Shown here piece after piece: positions 10,410 through 23,300 of a DNA stretch of 64,000 nt. Source of the DNA: Clavaria fumosa (taxonomy: Eukaryota; Basidiomycota; Agaricomycetes; Agaricales; Clavariaceae). The first letter of the stretch is position 1, and every line of letters begins with the position of its first letter. Both the position numbers and the translations under genes were made by a program. The stretch lies in NCBI GenBank assembly GCA_951802425.1, contig OX637803.1, positions 3,100,001 through 3,164,000 of the forward strand, given 5' to 3'. The notes under the pieces were generated by a model that saw nothing but the letters and a program-made list of their open reading frames with translations, searched no databases and was not told the DNA's origin.

Positions 10410-13400
10410 ATGGCGCCTTCAGCGTATCTCACAGACCATCCTCTCTCTCCCCAAGACGTCTCAATTAGAGCAAGACGATCTACTAGAATAGATGCCACAT
10501 TTCAACAGCACCTCAACAACTCCACGCGAGACGTCACTTCGCGATCCAAGAGTACAACCGACGTCCCTTCCCTGCTTGATTCATCAGCCCAGGTAGCGCC
10601 ATTATTTGTCGTTGCCGCCTCTACAGACACTTTATCCACCACGTCTCGTTCCCGGAAACCAGAGCTCATCCTTCCTGACTCTGATGCAGACTCACTTGTG
10701 CCTTCCGATACAGCTGCTCATATATTAGCTACCCGCTGGCACGAATACTCAGACGAAGCGATCCAGTCCGCTATATCTCGGTTGGGCGCGGCGGACTCTC
10801 CAGCGCAGGTATTGCAGCACCCTTACCATGCGGCGATACGCGTGTTGTCTTCCGCATTGCACAGAATGTCTAAAGTTCGGGAGGAACTGGAAGATAATCG
10901 CCGAATTCTGCAAAACCAACTCGCTCGCAAATCTCAAACTCAACAACTGATCCAGAAATTACCTCCTTCTGAACAAGAGATTGCGCAGCGTATTTTACAT
11001 GCTGTCTTCGAAGACGACACGCCGGCTCCAAGCATTCTAGCACCATCGGACAGCAACCTCACGGTAAGTCGCGCGTCCAATTCGAGCCACATTCCGTTTT
11101 GACCTTCTCTCAAGTCTCTTGCAGAGTCTCTGAGTGAGGCGATCTCAGCCGATGTTCACTTCCCGCGTAATTTGGCACAGTCCACCATCCACAGCGCCCC
11201 AATGACCCATTCTCCATCGCTGAAATCTCTACGGGATCTCAACGCTACGCTCCGACCTTCAAAATCTGGTGACGAGATTGATCCCGCAAGCACGCTGCAC
11301 TCCCGCCCTTCCGTAGGAGGATGGGTAGGAACTTGGTGGGGCAAAGGGAAAAGCCGCCCGCCCTCGATTGCAGAGGTTGCTTCCAGGACCAACGGCGGTC
11401 ACGCTGACTCTGCGTCAGAGGCAGAGGAGGTGCCGACAATCACACCGCACGGGACCCGCAAATCTGCCAAAAGCGTGTTTGAGGCGCTCGGCATCTCCAT
11501 CCGTGCCCCGAAAGCGTCGATCTCCACCACGAAGAAGTCCGAACCGGTCTCGCCTACGGCCACTCCGCCGTGCGAATCGGACGCGAACAGCAGGCTGTTA
11601 CCTTCTATCACATCGTCTCCCATTATGCATGCATTACCTGCTATCCCAGCAGCTCCTCAACTTACCACGTCCCTCGAGCTGCCGACACTATTCGACGCGG
11701 TGGGCGTTCTTCCATCTTTGCCAGAAGCACCCACGGAGCCGCCGGCGGCTCCGTCACAGGGCTCTTCGCTGCGCGCGATCACGGATGCTACACGTGTTAT
11801 GACATCTGACCCCGCAAGCATCCTTGCTGACCAGGGTAGCGAGACCAGCGACCTGGTCGCGCAGCTCGCGCTCGTGCTTGTGCGCAACGCACGCGACGAG
11901 GGTGTCGTCTTCCGTCACCTACCAAAGGGCAAGGACAAGCGAGACAGGCCACCTGAGAAGGCGGACACCCCCCATGGCGTGCCTAAAGCCACGTTGAGCG
12001 GCACAGAGGTTGGCGAGGCTACCTTGACGTTGACGCGTGCCCTTCGCGAACAGGCGGGGAGGCCGAGACCCCGCTCTTTCTCGTCCAAAGCCCAGCTCAT
12101 CGGGTCCCCTAGCGTCGGATCGTTCCTGTCCCAGCCGCCATGGAAGTTACCAACTAGTCCACAAGACAAAGCGAGTCCTCAAGAATCCCTGTCATCGACG
12201 TCTCGTCTAAACGGTCCCTCGATCTCCCCTGGCCAGCCCGGTGTGCGCAAAGCAGCAGGTTCCGTCCCTTTGGAATCGATTATACCCGCTACCGCCAAAC
12301 CACCTACACACTATCTGTCCCGTGCATACGCTCCTATCACCTCTCGGGAATTCCATTTCTCGATACCGCTCCCTACGAATGCGCGATTCAGCGTCTACCT
12401 CGACGAAGAGAATCAAAAGCCATTGACTGATCGATATGGCTTCATCTACGACGTGTCCCAATATGACCTACTCCTGTTATTGCGTGCTAAAGAGTGCGGC
12501 AACACCGCACCGGCATGCCTGACGGGAGTGAAGATCGCAGACCGGGAAGAGAATAATTGTTGGTCGGAGGGTACAGACGAGACAGAGGATGCCGTTGGAG
12601 TAGTGAGGGGACGGTGCGACTGCAATGGAGGTGACGCCCAAAGCGTCAAGAGCCTCCAACAAGACTCGCGCAGCGCAGTTGGATCGGCTAGTAGCAAGTC
12701 GAATCAGCGGTCACGAGCCACATCTCCGTCTCCCTCGATGAGGAGCAGCAAGCGCTCTTCAAATGCACGAAGACACTCGATTCCGGGCACTATGGCGACC
12801 CCGTCTACTTCCGTGCTGTCCGTCACATCTGAAACCCCACGACACGTATGCGCGAACACGGTTCGCAGGCTACTCGAGCGATTGACTGAGATTCATGATG
12901 AGCACCAGGCGGCGCGCAGGAAGGAGTGGGACATATTTGTCAAGCAGCGCCATCGGATGAAGTCGACCTCGAAGCTGAACATGCACTCGGTGGCCACTGG
13001 TGGTGGCGTGGCTGCCATCCTGGGGTTAGGCACGGCAGACGAAGAGGAGGAGCTATTGCACAGCGAAGGGCTGATTGGGTTCGCTCAACTAGGCCTTTCA
13101 GCCAATCGCGAAGAGCGAAAGGAGTTCGATCGACTCGCGCGGGGCGGCATACCACTCGTGTATCGCTCAAAGCTTTGGCTCGAGTGTAGCGGCGGCTTGG
13201 AGATGAGAGAGCCTGGGTTGTTCCAGGACCTGCTGGCGCAAGTTGACGTGCACGGTGCAGTGGCTGTCGAGATCGATAAGGATATCGGAAGGACGATGCC
13301 TCTGAATGTGTTTTTTGGAGGCGATGGCGTCGGGGTGGATAAATTGAGGCGAGTATTGCTCGCTTACAGCTGGTGCGTACTTTCACCAAAGTTCACACGA

Positions 13401-14134
13401 AAATGCCCGTGTGATGGACTTGCTGCGCTGGTTAGTCGTAATCCTGCTGTTGGATATTGTCAAGGCATGAACCTTGTGACTTCTACGTTGCTTCTTGTCC
13501 ATGCGGATGAGGAAGAGGCTTTCTGGGTGCTCGTGGCTATAGTCGAGCGGATTCTACCTGAAGGATTCTTTTCGCCCTCGCTGCTACCTTCGCGGGCTTG
13601 CCCACTCGTCCTCTTAGATTACGTTCAGGAACTTGCGCCCAAGTTGTACGGACATCTAACCGAACTCGAAGTCGATCTTCCGGCGATTTGCTTCTCGTGG
13701 TTCCTTTCACTGTTCACTGACTGCCTCCCTGTTGAGGTACGAATTCCCTTCGATGAGGTGGTGAGGTATGAACGTTCATTCATCCCGGCCTTAGACTTTG
13801 TTCCGCGTCTGGGACGTTTTTTTGGTTGATGGTTTGGATGTGCTGTTTGGGATAGCACTCGGCATCCTTCGAGACAACGAACGGGAGCTTCTTAGGTGTA
13901 AGTCGGCGCCCGCCGCATATGTGGCGCTAGAGAATCTCCCCACTCGGATGTGGCAGGCAGACAAGCTGTTACAGGTTCGTGCATCCGTGGTTTCTTTCAT
14001 GCTGAGAGGAGCCTAATACAACTTTGATGTGGTTGCAGCTAGAAGCAGAACTGAAAGGCACACTTGGACATGCGGACTTGACAGTCCGACGTGAGGCGCA
14101 CGTCGCACAGCTCAGTCAATTGATACAATCCTGA
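10410..14134 (+). CDS. TBC-domain Rab GTPase-activating protein
   Basis: Five exons: 10410-11063, 11127-13372, 13436-13736, 13795-13974 and 14039-14134, about 1,158 residues. The first 750 residues are serine/proline-rich and low in conserved motifs. The C-terminal TBC domain begins at RGGIPLVYRSKLWLECSG. It contains the arginine finger IDKDIGRTMPLN and the glutamine finger RNPAVGYCQGMN, the pair that stimulates GTP hydrolysis on Rab proteins. It closes with TLFRVWDVFLVDG. The intron at 13373-13435 is 63 bp with no in-frame stop, but removing it restores the AYSxRNPAVGYCQG match. The intron at 11064-11126 uses the second of two adjacent AGs (CAGAG). The product would act at membranes in vesicle traffic. 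Start choice at 10410 is the first ATG and is less certain. Confidence 0.88.
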
Positions 14135-14510
14135 TAGTCCTGATGATAGACACGAATGGTTGTACAGTATCGACGAGCATTGTTAATGAGCTGCATTCAG
14201 CACTACAATTCGCAAGCCGGTGTGCTGATACCTGCAATTGATAGAAAACCCTCTCTCCCTGTGCCCGAACTATGAGCGTAGAGGTAGAGATTCCGCGTCT
14301 GGGAGAGCCGCGTTGTGTCGGTTAGTGGTCAGGGCAGGAGTGGGTGAGATGCGCTGGCCGTGGGGCCTATACGAGACCTCAAACCGCTACGCTAAGAAAT
14401 GGTAAACAATGAAGAGGGTGCCGCGAAAGGCAACGTCACATGTCCCGAAGCGATCGATCAATGGCGGTGCACGTTCCCCAACACGGCGTCCAGCATACAC
14501 CAGCGCAACG

Positions 14511-16333
14511 ATGAGCGGCAAGGAAACGAGCGGCAGCAAGATACCCTCAGTGCTTGCGTCTGCACGATATGGCAAGGAAAAGATCCGTGTGTGTCGCGTC
14601 TTCCGGCGTGGGGTGCGGCACGACCTTGTCGAGTACAACGTTAGTGCTCTGTTAGAGGGAGAGATTGGCGTTAGGTGAGTGTGCGTAGTGGAGTGTTGCT
14701 CTGTGTTCTGGTTGTCGCTCTCTCGGACCATCATTCGGTGTGTCGTACGTTGGCAGGGCCGCACTGATACGTGTGCTTTTCTAGCTATACGCACGCGGAC
14801 AATTCGGTAGTGGTGGCGACTGATTCTAGTACGTGTGGTTATGCTTTCTACCCCAGGATCCCGCAATAATCGCGACGACCCAGTCAAGAATATTACGTAT
14901 TGTCAGACGCCTCTCTAAAGTTTACTCCAACTCGGATTGATCAAATCTCTGCTAGATCTGGCCAAAGTGTCAGAATACGTCATGGTGCCGGAGCTGTTCG
15001 CGCTGCACCTGGGAGTGCACCTGCTGTCTATGTACGCGCACATGCGGCGGGCGTCGATTGTCGTGGAGCAGCTGCGGTGGACGCGGCTGCCCAACGCAGG
15101 ACCCCCGCCTGTTGGGGGTTCTGCACCGGGCTCGGGGTGGATGGAGGGCGGCCGGCACGGGCATGCGTTCGTTAGGGATGGGGAGGATAAGCGGGTCGTG
15201 CGTGTCGAGGTGGGTTATTGATGTTTTTTGGCTTTTTGGTTCTCTGTGGTCATGCGCTACGACGCAACGCAACCCTTAGGTCGACGCAAGCAGTCAAGTG
15301 AGAGAGTATATGACAGCTAAGATGACGTCGGGTTTCACCGACCTACTTGGTATGAGACGGGAAAATTATTTGCTGCTGGTATCTCTGATTTATCCTTTTT
15401 TTGTGATGATAGTGCTGAAGACGACGGGATCGGCGTTCGAAGGGTTCATCCGGGACGAATACACGACGCTGACGGAGGTGAAGGACCGAATCTTCTCGAC
15501 GGCGATCGACGTGTCGTACACTTTTGCGCCGCTTCTGCTAGTCGCGCCACAAGATGCGCGGAAGCTCGAGCTGTGTGTGGAGGGGGACAAGAGCGCGCTA
15601 GTGGGAATGCGATACAGTACGGTTGCGGCGCGGGTGATGGCGGCGACGCTGAATGTGTTTGCATCGGACGAGAGCGCTAGCGTCCAGGTGGGTCGTGGTT
15701 TACTTTGTGTCTCCACATGGTGCTGTTTGATGGGAACAAGGACGGTGTGAATCTTTTTCTTTCATCTCAGGCGACGTTATATCGGATGGCGGAACGGGTG
15801 CTAGCGGAGAACGAGGAGATCAGTGATGTGACATATCAGCTGCCGAACAAGCACTATGTCCCAGTGGACATGCGATACCTTGGGGTAGAGAATGTGGAAC
15901 CGTTAAGTGTTGCTCTGCTCTGCTCTCTGTTTCTTCTTCTCTCTTTGTGGTTCGATTTCGACTGGGGATTTGGATTGGATTGGGTTGGATTGGATTGGAT
16001 TGGATTGGACCGGACTGTTACACTGCTCGGTATCCGCGACAGGGTTACTACGTCATTGGGTTACCTCCACATTCTATTTCGGTGTTTTTGGGGTGACAGC
16101 GATTAAATATTTTCCTCTGGAAAGGAAGTCAATGTCGTCATTTCGTTTCCATTTTCTGATTGTTTCCATTTATTTGTTTTTGATTATTAATGTTTTTAGA
16201 AACAGGTCGCAGGCAGAAGTGTTTGTCCCATTAACAGCCCCAAGGTCCGTCTTTTTTAACAAATCTTTCTAAATCGTCGTGCTAAAATAGGCGTATCAGT
16301 GGTCTTATTACTGCTACCGTCACTCGAAGCTGA
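14511..16333 (+). CDS. uaZ: Urate oxidase (uricase)
   Basis: Nine exons: 14511-14674, 14785-14828, 14884-14901, 14956-15209, 15280-15349, 15413-15687, 15771-15908, 16213-16244 and 16291-16333, giving 345 residues. Diagnostic segments are SARYGKEKIRVCRVFR, SYTHADNSVVVATDS, FEGFIRDEYTTLTEVKDR and LPNKHYVPVDMRYLGVEN, ending AEVFVPLTAP. Uricase oxidises urate to 5-hydroxyisourate in purine catabolism, normally in peroxisomes. Two oddities stand out. Exon 3 is only 18 nt. The C-terminus reads TATVTRS, without the usual peroxisomal S-K-L, although SKL is spelled in the +1 frame just there. A glycine/proline-rich insertion follows QLRWTRLPN, making the protein longer than the usual 300 or so. The boundary of exon 7 is the least certain because the next intron is about 300 bp. 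Confidence 0.9.
15966..16010. repeat. GGATT microsatellite inside the long uricase intron
   Basis: About eight near-perfect tandem GGATT/GGTTG units lie in intron 7 of the uricase gene. This intron (15909-16212) is about five times longer than the other introns of the gene. Confidence 0.85.
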
Positions 16334-16543
16334 GCCCGTTAATAGCACGTGTGAACGGTTACTGATGATGTAATATGATGTCATTGTTACCCTCAAAACA
16401 ACAATTATATAATAAAAATGCTCTCAAAAAAGATTTGAAGCAAAGCAAGGCACAACAAAAAACGTCCTCTTTCAATCCTTAACCTCTTCTTCGCCTCTTT
16501 CTTTCTTACCACAACCATCTCATCTCCTTTCTCCGTCAAAGCT

Positions 16544-19058
16544 ATGGGTGGCGACCACAAATGTCCTGTCTGCGACGCCACGTTCACCCGTCCTCAACAT
16601 GTCGCACGCCATATGCGATCACGTAAGTACAACTTCGCTCCAGTCTCCTTACCCATGTCTCTCTCCCCCTCCAATCTCCGTCAATTTTGGGCTCCCCCTT
16701 CTCCGCAGCCCCGCCTAGGCCTCTTTTTCGCTCCACCGCGTGATCATGACCCAGCGATGTCTCCTATTGTCTTTCTTTGACCCCCTCTTTTTTTCCTTCA
16801 TCCGCCGCTTTATATTGACGTGAAATCAATCGTAACAGACACCGGAGACCGTCCCTACAAATGCCAGCACTGCGGTGATCAATTCGCTAGAAGGTAAGCT
16901 TATTCTTCATTTCACCCTTATCTACGGTACCCTTACCCCAATCACACATGAAAGCGACCTTCTGTCGAGGCACATTAACAAGTGCCACGCCCACGAGAAA
17001 CGTCTTCCGACCACCGGCGACGCTCGCCGGAAAGGATCTGCTTCTCTATCTCGAGCTACCACTTCTAAGCAAACATGCGATCAGTGTGTCCAATCCTGCC
17101 TTCCTTGTGACGGTTGCAACCCCTGTTGTGCGTTCCCCTCTCTCACTCAATCTCCCCCCCTTTTTTTTTCTCGCCCGAAATCGTAACTCACCACACGACT
17201 GCAGCCAAGTGCGTGCAACGAAAGTCTCGATGCACCTTTGTCAAGTTTCACCGTCAGACCCTCCCATCTGGACCTGGTCACGATCACCGTGCCCCACACC
17301 CATCCACGTCTGATCATACCCAACCGTATACAGAGAATATGCTCTTGGCCCCTTTCTCCGTCTCAAATCCAAATATTGACAATGTATACACCCATAATTT
17401 TACCTTTCCACAGATTTATGCGGCCGAAAGCGCACCCTCCTTTTCTGTTCCATCTTCAGAGGCTATAGGCCACGACTACGCCTCGAGATACCGCGCCCAC
17501 GCTGAATTTATCAATCGAAATAGTTCGCTTCCCAGTTTGTCGTCCACCAACCAATTCCACGAGACCCAGCCCTCCGCGTGGCTGGGTTGGTCTCGAGAAT
17601 ATCCCTACCCGGAGGGCGACTTGATGCAGAGCCAATCCACGGATCAGCGGTTCCGAAGTTCAAAGGATTTAGACGAAATTCATCTGCAAAATGCCATGGC
17701 TCAACACTATATGGAAGATCAACAACATTCTCGCGGTACTGGCGGAAGTGCCGTTCATCCTCCTACCGTCCAAGACCGCCCATTCGCACAAGTCTATGGT
17801 CGGCGCGATTCTGTCGATTTTAGCAGTGGTGACAGTAGCGGATCCCGTTCGCTACCATCATCCGCTCCCTCTTCTTCTGCCCATCTCCCCATCACCGACA
17901 CCCAACAACAACATATGTCATATCAGGTAATTATCTCACGACTTGATCAGATCGAACGCAACATTGAATGTCGTATCCTAGGCAAATCCCAGCGGGGCTA
18001 CTTATGGATCTACTCACCCTCAAACTGACCATCCTCAAGCTGACCACCAACAGCCGCACCTCCATACTGTGAATCAGGGAGAAGGTGGCTTCTCTTCCGT
18101 ATTTGGGCTCATGTCCCTCGATGACCAGAATGTTCTTGCCGGCATCTCATCAGACGGGGCGCCATTTTTCTCGGCGGAAGCCATGTCTTTGCAGCCAGGC
18201 GACCCTGACGTCACTCCGATGCCTTCCAAGCAGCCCCGAAGCCAGCTCGCCCGCATGCGAAGCCATACCACCAGCAACAGCCACGCTGCCAGCCCCGTGA
18301 GGGAAGCAGAGACAAAAATGCTCAAAGACTTTTGGAAGGACTACATGCGAACGCCACTCAGCGGTCCGGGTTCTGCTGGAGGCTCGAATGGCTGCATGCC
18401 GCCCAATTACAAGCGAGGGAGAGTGTCATCTCTTCCGAGTGTCAAGACACCCATAGGAGAACCGAGTTTGGGAGTTTTGCACGGCCCTGTCGCAAACGGA
18501 ACCACTTCACACAGTCGGAGTACCCTGCACGGGAACGCCGAAGATCTCCGGTCGTACGAAGCTGCCGTTATGGCACGGAAGACACTGACGAACCTGAATT
18601 TGGTCCCTCGGAGACGGCGCAGCAAACCTCTGGAGTCTCCTAGTACTTATCCTGCCTGCGCCTCACCTGCGCAGTTTAGGCCAGCCGTTGAACAAGACAT
18701 ACCACATTCCAGCGCCGACTTTGGAAGCATGTCTTCGTTCGCAAGCCCGTTTGGGCCTTACGCACATGAGCAGCATCAGCATCAGCACCAGCAGCCTCCC
18801 TTTGCGCGCGTTCCGAGCCAGCAGCCAGAATCTACTGTCGACCCGTACGCGCGACCGCGTGGGTCGCTATCCGCGTCATCCCGCGAATCGTCGGTGTCGG
18901 CAAGCGGGGACGATTCGGACAAAGAGGCGTTTAGGCCGAGCTTTAAGCGGCTACCATCGCAAACACTGGTTCCACCGAACATGAAGAGGACGTTGTTCTC
19001 ACATCGCCCTCTAGACGAGGATGAGGATGCGCATCGGCAGCCGAGCCGCGATCGCTAA
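16544..19058 (+). CDS. Transcription factor with two C2H2 zinc fingers followed by a Zn2Cys6 cluster
   Basis: Five exons: 16544-16622, 16839-16893, 16955-17127, 17205-17926 and 18054-19058, 677 residues. The N-terminus MGGDHKCPVCDATFTRP begins the first C2H2 finger, which ends across intron 1 at RSHTGDRPYKC. The second finger is CQHCGDQFARR...HINKCH. Next, TCDQCVQSCLPC, DGCNPC and KCVQRKSRCTF give exactly C-X2-C-X6-C-X5-C-X2-C-X6-C, the fungal binuclear cluster. The rest is serine/proline-rich with a His/Gln run (about 18,770-18,795) and no fungal middle-homology domain that I can see. Expected role: nuclear sequence-specific DNA binding. Three introns cut through the DNA-binding region. It follows uricase on the same strand and is convergent with HSP10; nothing in the context points to targets. 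Confidence 0.88.
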
Positions 19059-19505
19059 TCGATTGTCGTCAGCCCCTTTTCGACTGGGTAGCGATCGATT
19101 TGCTCTCCAGCTTTCTTTTTTCTTTCACTATATTCTATGATGGTCCGCCGTGCAGAGACTGGCCGTCGTACGCGGGAGATGATGCTATGCCCTCAGACTC
19201 TCTGGATTGTGTATGTCTGTTCGTTCTATTCTGATCTATGCAGGAGTGGCTGGCTGAATAAAAATGAAACCTCTCGAGTTGTATTAGTGTAGCTCTGGAC
19301 TTTGTATTTTTATTTTATAGAACTGGACTCGGTTGCTCCTCAGAAAGAAGAGTAGAAACCGTCGTGAAATTGAGCGGGGGTTGGTTAAATGCATTTTCTT
19401 ATAAGGCTATGATGGTGGAGATAATTTTGGACAAGCGGGATCACGAGGTCGCAGATACTCCTTCAAATACCTGCGGCTTCGCGACTTGCAGATACTCTTC
19501 CCCGA
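19059..19505. other. Convergent intergenic region, no gene seen
   Basis: 447 bp between the stops of the zinc-finger regulator (+) and HSP10 (-). It contains AT-rich 3'-end-like sequence including AATAAAAATG near 19,258, a plausible polyadenylation region for the upstream gene. No reading frame of note. Confidence 0.5.
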
Positions 19506-20024
19506 CTACACATCTTTTTCCTTGATGATAGCAAGGATTTCCGAGTCCCTAAACAAATGGTATTCCTGAAATCATCAAGATCATATAACCAATCACATTT
19601 ATGCTAAAAAATAAGGGGTGCTCACGTCGTCGCGCAGCTTGATGGCGTTCCCGCCCCAGCCAGGAAGGAGCACACGATCGCCCGGCTTGACGCTGAGTGG
19701 GATGATCTTGCCATCCTTCCCGGGCGCGCCGGGACCGACGGCGATCACGGTCGCTTCGGGCAGAGGAGTGGACGTGGCGGATGCGGGGAGGAAGATGCCG
19801 CCTGCTGTTTTCTGTGGGGAGCATGAGACCACAACAACAGAAGGGGAAGGGGACTGACAATGTCTGGTTTGAACCGCTGGACGAGGACGCGGTCCAGCAA
19901 GGGTATGACAGATTTGATGGACTTGAACGTCGCCTGTGCGGCCTGCCCCCCAAAAACGCAAATGATACATAACGTATCCTCGTCAAATAATAACGCGGTC
20001 GACGTTGTTAGAGCTACTGACCAT
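19506..20024 (-). CDS. HSP10: Mitochondrial 10-kDa chaperonin (Hsp10/GroES)
   Basis: Four exons: 20022-20024 (the ATG alone), 19859-19933, 19626-19811 and 19506-19565; introns 19934-20021, 19812-19858 and 19566-19625. The product has 107 residues: FKSIKSVIPLLDRVLVQR, KTAGGIFLP (the mobile-loop region), VKPGDRVLLPGWGG and EYHLFRDSEILAIIKEKDV. Hsp10 caps Hsp60 in the mitochondrial matrix and helps fold imported proteins. The start codon is immediately followed by a GTCAGT donor, so the first coding exon would be a single codon. An alternative acceptor nine bases upstream (GGCAG) would add Ala-Ala-Gln and keep frame. An upstream start cannot be excluded, but the match to family N-termini supports this model. 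Confidence 0.92.
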
Positions 20025-20327
20025 GGGAGGGTACCAGAGATTCCTCAAAGATCGGGAAGGGGATACTTTAGCGCGATGGTCTAGGAGGAGGTGCGGCGTG
20101 GAACAGCGAGGAAGACGCAGGACAGGTGTATAAAAAAAATGCTTCAGCCATGGTCTTATATAATCATCTCACTTCGAGTACGGATCACGTGATTGTGGTA
20201 ATAGGAAGGAAAGAATGGAGCGCGGCTCGGGTGCCAAAATGAGGAAGGGGAAAATTAAAAAAGAAAGAGAATTATGTACGACGTAGAAAAACCAACAAAC
20301 CACCATGTGAGGACATTTCTTAACGCG

Positions 20328-23300
20328 TCAATCGATCATATCAAGGCCCTGGAACCTCCTACGCCCTGCAGTGTCACCTCTGAAATGCCCAGTGGTGAGG
20401 GGTACTTGCGCAAGTGTCGCCATCCGGGCCTGCGTGAATTCGGGCCCTGCGACAGGGGCCATCTGTGAAGGTCCTGGTATGCTAGCACCCACCACGAGAA
20501 AGTTCTCAGCGCGCCCACCGACGCCGCCACGGTGTTGTTCCTCCCTTGCGACCATACGACTCTGCGGTGCCCCTTGCGCGACTAGGCCCAGGCCAGAGCC
20601 AGACCCGGCTCTCATCTCGACGCTGGGATGGTGAGGACCAGGACCGGTGGGCGGGAGTCGGCTGAACAACTGCACGTTGCGCATCATCATCACTGCGGTC
20701 GCATGTCCCGGCTCGATGGAGGCGCCTACACTAGCCGTCTGCTCCGTTGTCGTCGCTGCCAGCTGGACAGTGGGGTCTTGTGCTTGCGCACGCAGCGTCG
20801 GGGGGGCAGTGCGTTCGGCACCCACGGCTGCCGTCGCACCACTCGGGCCACGCACATGGCCAGCCATCGGGCGCAGCGGCTCTCGAGCCGGAGCGTGCGG
20901 TGGGGCGGGATGTGCCGCGGTCGCAGCCGTCACCGTCCTCTCCCGCGCGTGCGTGTGTGCGTGCACCACATCCAGGTCAACCACGCGTCGGTCGTTCTCG
21001 GCAGCCCTCCTTTCCGTCCGGCCGGTCGTCGTGGAGGCGGCAGAGCTCGCAGCAGTCGGGGTGTCCCCGCCTCTACCTCTGCCCCCGTTCTCGTCCGCGA
21101 TCACGGCCGTCTCCTCCACCTCGCCCTCGCCCTCCGCCTCCTTCGAAGAGCACCAGAAGCGGTGTCCTTCGCTCCACGCGGTGCTCTGGCATTCCTTCCC
21201 GCAATATTTCGCCTTCCTGCACCGACGACACTTCGCGAACTCGCGCGGGTAAGTTTCCCATTTGCCACATAGCACTATTAAACAAAGAGAGAATGTTAGT
21301 TACGGTTCCCAAAAGGATTGAGACCCCTGCTTACTGTTTGCACATTGCCGTATGCCTCCTCGGCTCTCGTCTTTCCTACAGGCATTACGCATGATGACGC
21401 CCGCCCAATACTGGATCTCTGGCGGCAGCTGCGGCGGTGGGTGCAGCATGTTGCTCTCACTGGTGCTTGGCCTGAACGTGAACCTCTCAACGAGCGAGAA
21501 TACGTTCGTGTGACGGATGGGAGTGGATGAAGCGACAGCGGTCGTCGATGATGAGGAGCTCGCAGGTACCGGTTTCTCCTTCTCCTTGCCCCTTCCGTGA
21601 TTGGGTGCCCTGGTGAAACCATGGCTGTTGTGGTCTTTGGTAGCGACAGTGTTAGAGGCTCTGGAGGGTCCAGCAACGTTTTCTTGGGTCGACTTTGAAC
21701 CAGGTAAGTCGGCGCTCGCAGGATGGAATGTCGTTCTACGCTTATAGAAAGCCTGGCGAACATGGGGGTACTTGCTGAGGTAGGCCAGCAGTTGCAGACA
21801 GAGTAGGACGTCCTCGTCACGATAAGGACCAGAGTCGGTGTCCCGGAGTTGGTGGTGATGGTGATGATGAGGTGTATTGAGGGTAGTACGTAAGGGTATT
21901 GTTGCTGTCGTGATATTACCGCCCGTTCTGGTGCGGTGGGTGGCACGTGGTACGTCCGCAGACGTGATGCTCGCAGTAGTGGTTGGGGACCCGGCTCCTG
22001 CGGCTCCCGGCGTTGGCGGAAGAAGAGGCAGGTTCACCTGACCTGCCCTAGGAGTAGCGTCGGGCGCGGCGCGACCCCGCCTTCTCGTTTCCGGGGCCTC
22101 TGTCCCACCTTCGCCCAAGCCAATAGCACCTGGAGCGCCGGGAGGTGCACCCATTGCAAAGTCGTCATTCACCTCGAGCGAGACGATCCCATCCTCGACG
22201 CCAACGGCACCCGCAACACCCACGGCGCCGTCACCGGCGCCGCGAGCATCGTTGATGATGATGTGCGCATCCGCATCGATGGTAGGCTGTGGTGGGGCGT
22301 CTGAGATGATACCGACGACTGTGCGGCGAAGGGACTGGTGGCGCCTGTGTGGCGGTGGTGGTGAGACGTCGGCACTGTCGCTGTCCGGGCGGTGGTCCAT
22401 ATCGACGTCGCCATCGCCATCGTCTTCGGTCTCTGTTTCAGCGCGGGAGACGGACTCAGGCGTCAGCTGCCGCCGCTGGTTGCGGGGCGGAGGTGGAGGC
22501 GGATCCCACATGGGCCGCCCGATGACGGTGCCACTGCGGTCGCGGCTCTGGACGAAGACGGCGCCTGTGGGAGTGCTTGAGCGATCTGGGGTAGGTGCGA
22601 CTGATGTATCCGCAGAGGATACCGTGTCAGACTGGGAGACGGAGGTTGCCACGGGGCCACGCGAGGCTGATGCGCCATTGCGTTCGTTGAGAAGAATCTG
22701 CCGCTGGAGGGCCCTATCGAGCTCGGCGGCCTCCTCGAGTTGCCTCTGCTGTTGGGTGATGGCCAGACGACGTGCGATCCTCTGCTCTCTTGCTTCTCTC
22801 GGTATGCCGGTAGCACTGGAGCTGGGACCGACCGCGAAGCCCTTGTTGGCGAGCCACGCCTCGAGAATGCATCCAACGACATCGAGAGTGCCAGCCTGGA
22901 CAACTCGGCTTCTGATGGGCTCGGTGCCGCGGACGCCGATGTTGACGATGCACTGGAAGGCGAGGGAAAAACGCTGCGCGGCGTGCTTGTCGAAGGACTG
23001 AGGGTTGAGGGTGGGTATGAGCTTGGGAGGTCTCGCGTTTGGGGGCGAGAGGCCGTAGAGCAGGACCGGGTCTTCAGGCGGGGGAGGACATATACAGAAA
23101 TCGTGGAGTATGCGCACGAGACGCTCGAGACCGCCATCTGTGGTCATGATCTCACGAATCCTTGGAGACGTTGAAGTTAGATAGGTAAGATGTGTAAGCG
23201 AGTTGAGCAAGGGTAAGGCGGATGTTGTGTCCAAGGCTAAATAACAGAAAAATGATGGCGTTTTTTTTGAGATTGGGAGAGATAAATGAGTGGACATACC

